This document shows positions 57,430 through 64,000 of a stretch of DNA of 64,000 bases, piece after piece. The notes beneath the pieces are model-generated. The model searched no databases and was not told the origin of the DNA. It saw only the letters and a list, made by a program, of their open reading frames with translations. The stretch's first letter is position 1. Every line of letters begins with the position of its first letter. Made by a program: the position numbers and the translations under genes. The stretch is from positions 1 through 64,000 of the forward strand of contig JASAMV010000235.1 of NCBI GenBank assembly GCA_030248065.1, read 5' to 3'. The stretch comes from Rhynchonema sp. JSB1_4 (lineage: Eukaryota; Nematoda; Chromadorea; Monhysterida; Xyalidae).

Positions 57430-60241
57430 ATGAAGCTGGAATTCACCAAATTAGCGGGTGAGTTATATTTGACTCTTGATTCCCTAAAAAAAATGATCAG
57501 TGATTGATCAAAAGTTCAAGTGACAAAGAAGAAAGAGTATTACCGGAGAATGCTATAAGTCCCGTGGGGCCTCATTTGTGATGCACATTGGATTTGAGAT
57601 TCTAACATAAATAAGTTTCTCAAATACCCGAATGAATTCCCCACTGGGGCACTGGGAATACTGCTGCAGAACGAAACTGTGTCCAATGCCTTTTGAATAG
57701 TCGGATATCTGGGCTTCTTCCGCCTACCTGCGTGTCGGGATACTTCAGACCAAACCACTCATACATGCATGCTAACATGAAAATTACACTGTTGAAGTTC
57801 TTATTCTTGTGTATCGTAATAAGTGTTCATGAGGTACGCAAAACTTTTTTCCCGAAAATTTCCGAATATTAGCCCCAGCGGGGAACTATTCGGTGTGCAG
57901 GGGAGAATCATTTGACGTTCTCCGGTATTTTTTACACGCGATAATTATGCCTACAGTTAAAATTACCAGATTGTTTCAGACAGTGAGTACCGCTATCACG
58001 ATGATGTGTCGCTGTGGCCGAAAGTGACCCAAGAAATGGTGGACGATTTTGCGAAGAACGGATTTGTGATCATTCGGTGTGATGTACATTCAAAATATTG
58101 CCACCATGATATTTTTCAATTTCTTTTGTTTTAGAAATGTATTTAACGAAAACGAAGTCGCCAAGCTGCGGCAGGCCCTTGGCAGCTCAGATATCAGTAC
58201 CAAGTACTGTATGCCACGCAAGGATGAGACGGACAAACATTACAAATTGACCACATGGAATGAACCAGGTTCAGAAGAAATTTAATTGCATGTTTAATCC
58301 GACTGACAATAAGCTATCGTATCGGGTATAATGTCAGAGACACCACCAGAAAACTGTAAGTAATCCAGGTACGGATATTATCGGCAGGGCCACTGGTTGC
58401 GCAAAAATTGCTGATGTTGCAACATCGGTGAGATTTCACACGTTTTTTCACCATTATTGATTTTTGGTGGTTTCTTTTTGTCAATCTACAGCTGCTGAAT
58501 CGCGGTGAACTCTATTTGTACCACGGAAAGCTGGTTGCAAAGCAGGCGCACACTGGCGGCAAAGTCACTTGGCATCAGGACTATGGGTGAGGCTAAGTTT
58601 GTTTCAAATTTTGAATCTGAAAATTTGCTGAAAACATTTCCGTCAGCCATAGGGTGGAATTTTCGAAACGGTGTAAAGGTCAGTTGGGCGTAAAGGTCGG
58701 TCAAGGGCGAAAATCGGTGTAAACGTGAAACATTGCCTGTTACTAACGTGGAATGTTTCAAGTTTACACCGAGGTCTTTCACACTGAGCTGTCGACCGAG
58801 CTTTCCACCGACTTTTACACCCAACTGACCTTTACACCGTTTCGAAAATATCACCCATACCGGACCACACAAACAATCAAAATCGAAATTCAAATTGATT
58901 CTTTCTTCTCGCCAGCTACTGGTACTACAATCGCGCGTTGCACCCGGATTTCATCACAACGATTGTGGCCATCACCAAAAGTGACCAAGAGAACGGCGGC
59001 CTGCAAGTGATCAAGGGCAGCCATCTGGCCGGCCGGCTCAAACACGAACTGGGTACATGGGTAGAGAGCACCACGGCACAACGGGGTAGTCGGCTGGTCG
59101 TGGCGGGGGTATTTTGGTTAAAATGCTATTTGATCAGGACAAACGTTGATCTGGTCTCGTGTGATGTTTTCAGGGAAGTCCAATCTATCATCGGCCTTGC
59201 AATGGCAAGACAGTTTAGATCACCGTAATCAAATTACTGAGTTACTGCGGGCTAGTTTTTTGCGTAAAAGGCAAGCTGATGAGCGGTTGTAGTGAGGAGA
59301 AGCACATTAGCATACACCCTGTTGTGGCGACATTTGCTTGACCCGTTAAAATTATAAGTCAGATTTATCAATGGTATGTTTTCAGCGTTCAAGGGCAAGA
59401 ACACACAAATGCTAGCGGACCAAGAACACGTAGAGCTGTTGTTGAAGGTGAAGCGCTCACAGTTTCCTTTCACAATTCTGAATCAAAGATTCATTTCATC
59501 TTGCCTGCAGGCATTGCCCAAAGTCGACGTCAACATGCGTGCTGGTGATGTGGTGATGTTTCACGCCAACATGTTGCATGGCAGTGATGTCAATGAATCG
59601 GAGCATGAACGATGGCATTTGATACTCAGTTACAACACGAAAGAGGTTGGAGACTCAAGGTTGTATGAAACTGAATGAGCATGCCCAACAGATTTCGGAG
59701 ACCTTCTGCTATTCAACAAAGCGAGAAACTGGTTCTTGTTCCCATATGCGCAATTGTGTGGTGAGCATTTCTGCGTTGGCAGCAACGACGTGTGCATACG
59801 AGATATTCAGTGGTCACGCGACCCTGACTGACCGGATCCGATCAACGTTGACACTTTCCTTAATTCTTCTCTCTCTTTGTTCTGTTATCATGCCTATCAG
59901 CAGAATCGACAAACTATCACAACATACAAATCATCACAATCTACAGTATTTCGTTGTGACGACGTCTGCACCAACTGCCTCGCTTTCGAGAACGGCGGTA
60001 CTCCGTTTATGTGCACAGTACCAATATTCTCAATTTCAAGAACAGTCCCGATCGAGCCCACCATCACGCCCGGTACGGCGATTACCCGTTGGTGCGCTAT
60101 GCAAGTGATGCGGTCAAGCTGTGCGAAGACACGACTCTAGGTTCACACAGCTACATGGATCCGGCACATCACCCGATGGTGAAAAGCGAGAATTGCACAC
60201 CCGATTCACCCTATCAGCAGGTGTTGCAAATGGATAAGTAA
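57430..60241 (+). CDS. Phytanoyl-CoA dioxygenase (PhyH) family protein
   Basis: Nine exons join in phase: 57430-57457, 57980-58076, 58135-58268, 58369-58427, 58492-58586, 58916-59052, 59386-59447, 59511-59645, 60041-60241, giving 315 residues. The start is MKLEFTKLADSEYRY, and VDDFAKNGFVIIRNVFNENE is the usual PhyH N-terminal helix and strand. The iron ligands are His134 and Asp136 (TWHQDYGYWYYN) and distal His227 (FHANMLHGSD). Arg238 (HERWH) is in the place of the 2-oxoglutarate-binding Arg. ENGGLQVIKGSHLAGRLKHE is the conserved core, and the end has the NSPDRAHHHARYGDYPLV block. It is an Fe(II)/2-oxoglutarate oxygenase that should hydroxylate a small substrate. It resembles the PhyH-like subgroup with HQDYGYWYY rather than human PHYHD1, so the substrate is unknown. 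No peroxisomal SKL end is present (ends QMDK). All catalytic residues are intact. Confidence 0.85.
58652..58856. mobile_element. MITE in intron 5 of the dioxygenase gene
   Basis: Arms GGGTGGAATTTTCGAAACGG and its inverse CCGTTTCGAAAATATCACCC, flanked by ATA on both sides (58649-58651, 58857-58859). GTAAAGGTCAGT units are repeated inside. It ends about 60 bases before the next acceptor. Confidence 0.7.
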
Positions 60242-60403
60242 AAAATACGATAGATAATATCCTCACAATATATTCCGTGAAGTAGATTGTAGATTTGGTA
60301 CGCAATCGCAATGCACTATTCACTATCAACCATCCCGTCTCTATCAATCGTTTACATATCTGATTGTTCTTTATGGTGAATTGAAGCAAGTGTATTGGGT
60401 TTC

Positions 60404-60409
60404 AATAAA
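60404..60409 (+). other. Poly(A) signal AATAAA of the dioxygenase gene
   Basis: Canonical AATAAA 163 bases after the stop codon at 60239-60241. Confidence 0.5.
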
Positions 60410-60755
60410 TTTTATTTTTCGCAGCTAAAATGCCTCACACACATTTATTTGAGGATTTCACATTCAATGAGTGTCTGTTTTCGCTGTTTCAACAATAAAA
60501 GTTCTCCGTGATGTCAACTTGATTGCTTTCCTTGTCATGAGTGTGAAACTTACTCGTGTCATCGTCGATCTTCAGAATCGTTTGGATATTGGGTGGCATG
60601 GCAGTATTATACTTGCGCAACAACCTTGAGTGGGTGAGGGACAGCCTAGAATTCCTCAATGCTTTCCACTCCACCACCAATAATTGAAAGAGAACGCATT
60701 TTCAAACTCGGTGTGAGTGGGTGGAGTGAGTGTGATGTGAATAATTTTTGTAGGC

Positions 60756-60930
60756 AGACAGAGGTCGCAATCGGGCCGGGTGCCCGAGCCCCCAACTCTC
60801 CGGCCCGGCCCGGCCCGAACCCCCAAATCTCCGGCCCGGCCCGAATTTTTGACCCAATTGATTTTTTTGAATCAATTTTTTTGGTTGAAAATTCATTGTT
60901 TTGTTTTCCATGAAAAAGTTGTCAGATAGG
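60756..60930. mobile_element. Truncated copy of the CAGAGGTCGC hAT-like element
   Basis: Begins CAGAGGTCGCAATCGGGCCG and continues with GGCCCGGCCCG blocks and TTTTGTTTTCCATGAAAAAG. This is the reverse complement of the right part of the element at 62196-63015. The other end is missing. Confidence 0.65.
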
Positions 60931-61052
60931 CAACACTCAGGGCAGTGCAGTACTTGGTCAGGGTGTTGACGATAGATAGAGTGGGACCCGAAATGTATTG
61001 ACGATAGATAGATGACCCAAGTCCGAAATCTGGGGGGGGGTCGACCCAAACT

Positions 61053-62000
61053 TGTTGACGATAGATAGATGGTGTGGGGGGGGGGGTCGCCAAAAATCAA
61101 GGTGTAGTATCGTGTACTAAGCAGATAGTAATGTGTAAATATTAATGAAAATGTACTTAGATGTACTAAATCCGCGTGTAGCGCGCGATTTTTTTGCCTA
61201 TTTGGGGTGAAAAATACCGATTTTGAGCCATTTTGAGTCAAAAATGTCAATTTTGGGTTCGAAATGTGTTGACGATAGATAGATTGATCCCAAAATTTGT
61301 TGACGATAGATAGATTAGCCCGTAAGTGTTGACGATAGATAGATGAAATCAAAAAGTGTTGACGATAGATAGATGGTGGGGGGGTCGCCAAAAATCAAGG
61401 TACCGTAAAAACCTAAATAGAAGGGGGGGCTCTATTAACTCACTGACCCCATTTTGGGGGGGCTCTATTCCGGGGGGGGGCTTCTATTAATTCACTGACC
61501 CGAACCTGAAAAAAATGTTCCCAGAAATACCCCCGAAAACCCCTAAAAAGGGGTTTGAGAGGATGTTTTTTCGCTTGTAGTCGCATTTATTCGCGTCTAG
61601 TCGTCAATAAGAGGCGTATTATGTGCTCTGAACGAACAACAAACGTGCATAAATGTACCTGTGCACCACTATCAAGCGTTAATGCACTACTGTATAGGGG
61701 ATGTTACTTAGGGGGGGGCTCTATTCCGGGGTGGGGCTCTATTAATTCACTGACCCCTTTTTGGGGGGCTGTATTACGGGGGGGCTCTATTCCGGGGGGG
61801 CTGTATTTAGGTTTTTATTCGGTATAGTATAGTGTACTAAGTAGGTAATAATGTGTAAATATTAATGAAAATTTCTTAGATGTACTAAATCCGCGCGTAG
61901 CGCGCGATTTTTTGCCTATTTGGGAAAAAATACCGATTTTGAACCATTTTGAGGCAAAAATACCCATTTTGGGGTCGAAATGTGTTGACGATAGATAGAT
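61053..62000. repeat. Direct duplication, second copy split by a MITE
   Basis: Unit 1 (61053-61283) runs from GTTGACGATAGATAGATGGT through TCGCCAAAAATCAAGG, TGTACTAAG, a GCGCGTAGCGCGC-like block and another GATAGATA motif. Unit 2 (61358-62000) repeats this order but holds the element 61403-61822 after CAAGG. Confidence 0.65.
61403..61822. mobile_element. TA-flanked MITE with CCGTAAAAACC ends
   Basis: Ends CCGTAAAAACCTAAATAG and the inverse CTGTATTTAGGTTTTTATTC GG, bordered by TA on both sides. Internal repeats of GGGGGGGCTCTATT. The TA border suggests a Tc1/mariner-type element. Confidence 0.65.
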
Positions 62001-62195
62001 TGTTTTTTTTTAATATTCTGAGCTCCGAACAATGATGATCATCATTACACAAGAGGGATCACAAAATCCAAAGACTAACAAAAGAAAGCTGAGCGATTTC
62101 TCCTAGGTGATCATAAGCTAAAGCCGTTAATAGATCCAAAGGACACATCGCTATCAGCATTTTTGCAGTCAATCTCAGTAGTTCATGGTCCTATT

Positions 62196-63015
62196 CAGAG
62201 GTCGCAATCGGGCCGGCCCGAGCTCGGGCCGGGCCGCGATTTTGGGCTTTTGGCTCGGGCCGGGCCGGGCCGGAGATTTGGACGGTCGGGCCGGGCCGGG
62301 CCGGGCACCCCGGCCCGAAGCTTCTGAAGTGACTTATTTTACTGAAAAAGTAGGGTTTTTTTGTCAAAAATACTAAAATTTCTTTGGCAAGTAAGGATTT
62401 GGCAAGTAAGTGATCAGCATTGTCCAGTGGTGTGGCTACCCAGGCGTGCAATCAACCTACTGTACCACCAGAAAGGCCTGCAATCAACCTGCCTACTGTA
62501 CCGGCTGAGCTTGGGGGGGGGGGAACAAAATTTTTTGTGTCTAAATTTAGATGAAAATGCACTCTAAAACCCTCATTTCGCGCGCAGCGCGCAATTTTTC
62601 GATTATTTGGAGTGAAAAATATCGATTTTATACCATTTTGAGCCAAAAATAGCAACCTACTGTGCCAGCCGGGGGGCGGCGACCTACCTACCTTACCTAC
62701 TGTACCAGGATGGCGCGTCATCTACCTTTCCTACCTGCTGTACCAAGGGGGGACCCCCACCCCCAGCCACACCATTGGTATTGTCTATCTGGCGACTTTT
62801 TCATGGAAAACAATGAATTTTCAACCAAAAAAATAGATTCAAAAATCGCAAAAATTATGACAAAAATTGGGTTAAAATCTGAGCCAAAAATTCGGGCCGG
62901 GCCGGAGATTTGGGTGTTCGGGCCGGGCCGGGCCGGAGATTTGGGGGTACGGGTCGGGCCGGAGATTTGGGGGCTCGGGCCGGGCCGGCCAAACCCGGCC
63001 CGATTGCGACCTCTG
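62196..63015. mobile_element. hAT-like MITE carrying a nested element
   Basis: Ends CAGAGGTCGCAATCGGGCCG and the inverse ending GATTGCGACCTCTG. Perfect 8-base target-site duplication GTCCTATT (62188-62195, 63016-63023). Subterminal GGGCCGGGCCGG arrays on both sides. The element 62425-62777 is inserted inside it. Confidence 0.85.
62425..62777. mobile_element. Nested hAT-like MITE
   Basis: Ends CAGTGGTGTGGCTACC and the inverse AGCCACACCATTG, flanked by GCATTGTC (62417-62424) and GTATTGTC (62778-62785), 7 of 8 matching. Inside are CCTACTGTACC units and a GCGCGCAGCGCGC block. Confidence 0.68.
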
Positions 63016-63097
63016 GTCCTATTCAATTGCGCTCCTTTCGCTCCGCATCAGATTGCTCCAACGCTTCAAAGCTTCAGGCGGCCATGTTTGCGCGAGG

Positions 63098-63490
63098 CAG
63101 TGTAGTTCCTGGGGGGGGGAGGGGGGACCCCCCCTAAGGTACACTAATTTCCCCGACCAAGGTATACTAGTACACTAATTTCCCCTCCGGGTACGCTAAT
63201 TTCCCCAATTTTTGCCTAAAATGACCATTTTTAGGCCTAAAATGGGCATTTTAGGCCTAAAATGTGTGATTTTTAGGTCAATGTTCTCAAAAGTCGCCAA
63301 AATACCCTTTTTATGAAGAATTTTTTCCAAAAAGGGGTAAAAATAGGTCAAATTTTCTACCTCAAAAAGTGACTTTTTCCTGATTTTGGGTCTTCCTCCC
63401 CCCTTCACCCCCCAGGGAGGTACACTAATGGTACCCTCCGAAAAAGTAGGGAGGTACACTAATTTCCCCGCCGGACCAGGAACTACACTG
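63098..63490. mobile_element. hAT-like MITE, copy 2
   Basis: 393 bases with the same ends as the copy at 19750 (CAGTGTAGTTCCTGG and its inverse) and the same TAGGCCTAAAAT core. Perfect 8-base target-site duplication GCGCGAGG (63090-63097, 63491-63498). Confidence 0.86.
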
Positions 63491-63885
63491 GCGCGAGGGA
63501 TTTGAGTTGATCTTGGATCTTGAATTTCTTTACTCTATCCCGTCTTGGTGCTGTTGTTTCTTTGAGTCCAGATGTTGAAAAAGGCTTGTTTGCGATGAAT
63601 TGTCTCTTCTTGATTGGAATTTGGTAAATTTAGTGATGTGGTGGGTAGGACCAGTAGACAAGTTTGGTATGGGTTACTGTAGTTAGTTGGGATGGAAAGG
63701 GATGTGACGAAACTTTCGATTGAAGATTGATCGAAAAGGTAAAATTCTTCGTCGGTAAAAAAACCCAATCGATAATCTGATAGATTGTTCCCAGAATTTG
63801 TTGACGATAGATGAAATCAAAAAGTGCTGACGATAGATAGATGAATTTGGGGGGCCCCGACCCCCCCCCCCAAGTAGTACCCTGG

Positions 63886-64000
63886 GTGGACCCTAATGCT
63901 ATGGACCCTAATGGTCAGTGGACCCTACTGCTACACTTTTGTCAGGTGGACCATAATGCTATGGACCCTAATGGTCAGTGGAACCCACTGCTACACTTTG
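63886..64000. repeat. Tandem repeat of about 60 bases at the window edge
   Basis: Two copies of a unit containing GGACCMTAATGCTATGGACC, CTAATGGTCAGTGGA and ACTGCTACACTTT. The array may continue past the window. Confidence 0.75.

Larger units (their letters stand above)
60410..64000. other. Gene-free transposon cluster
   Basis: No gene could be assembled here. After the listed elements are taken out, little unique sequence is left. G and C homopolymers of 7-11 bases are common (for example near 61030, 61075, 61436, 62515, 63110 and 63855). The minus-strand frames in 60702-61391 arise from repeats of the GATAGATA motif and do not indicate a protein. Confidence 0.5.

Noticed and set aside
60702..61391. 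229-codon minus-strand ORF with SIYRQH repeats
   Set aside because: The repeated peptide is only the translation of the dispersed GATAGATA DNA motif and hAT remnants.

Overview
This is animal genomic DNA, most likely from a nematode. The genes are split into many short exons with (T)nCAG acceptors. The first gene joins a ShKT-like Cys motif to a DB-type Cys module, an architecture I associate with nematode secreted proteins. There is no bacterial operon structure, rRNA, tRNA or CRISPR. Introns are long, up to about 7 kb, and full of small inverted-repeat DNA transposons, which points to a medium or large repeat-rich genome rather than a compact Caenorhabditis-like one. The species cannot be told from the sequence. 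All exon joins below were worked out by hand from reading frame, GT/AG sites and domain continuity.

Layout: (1) 423-1374 (+), a five-exon gene for a secreted Cys-rich ShKT/DB protein. (2) 1.4-6.2 kb, non-coding with worn transposase-like relics. (3) 6223-53932 (+), one very large gene for a MUPP1/MPDZ-type scaffold (nematode mpz-1 class). I could join 49 coding exons in one continuous frame, about 2757 codons, giving an N-terminal L27-like domain and 13 PDZ domains in the order of MPDZ. Extra candidate first exons lie before PDZ2 and PDZ3, and candidate alternative last exons lie in the introns after PDZ5 and inside PDZ9. (4) 55292-56032 (-), a two-exon gene for a 148-residue single-pass membrane protein that a simple long-ORF search misses. 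(5) 57430-60241 (+), a nine-exon phytanoyl-CoA dioxygenase-family gene with all iron ligands. (6) 60.4-64 kb, a gene-free cluster of nested hAT-like and TA-flanked MITEs, a GATAGATA-type dispersed motif and G/C-rich subterminal repeats.

How they might work together: the scaffold would gather membrane receptors, channels and junction proteins through their C-terminal tails. The neighbouring small membrane protein ends in a hydrophobic class II-like PDZ ligand, so it is a possible client, but that is inference. The dioxygenase and the ShKT/DB protein show no evident link to the scaffold.

The clearest unusual items are the hidden minus-strand membrane gene whose 3' UTR and poly(A) signal lie in a MITE, the likely internal promoters of the PDZ gene, a splice-donor segment duplicated around a hairpin insert, and nested hAT-like insertions with readable 8-bp target-site duplications. 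I found no convincing wholly new multi-gene system.
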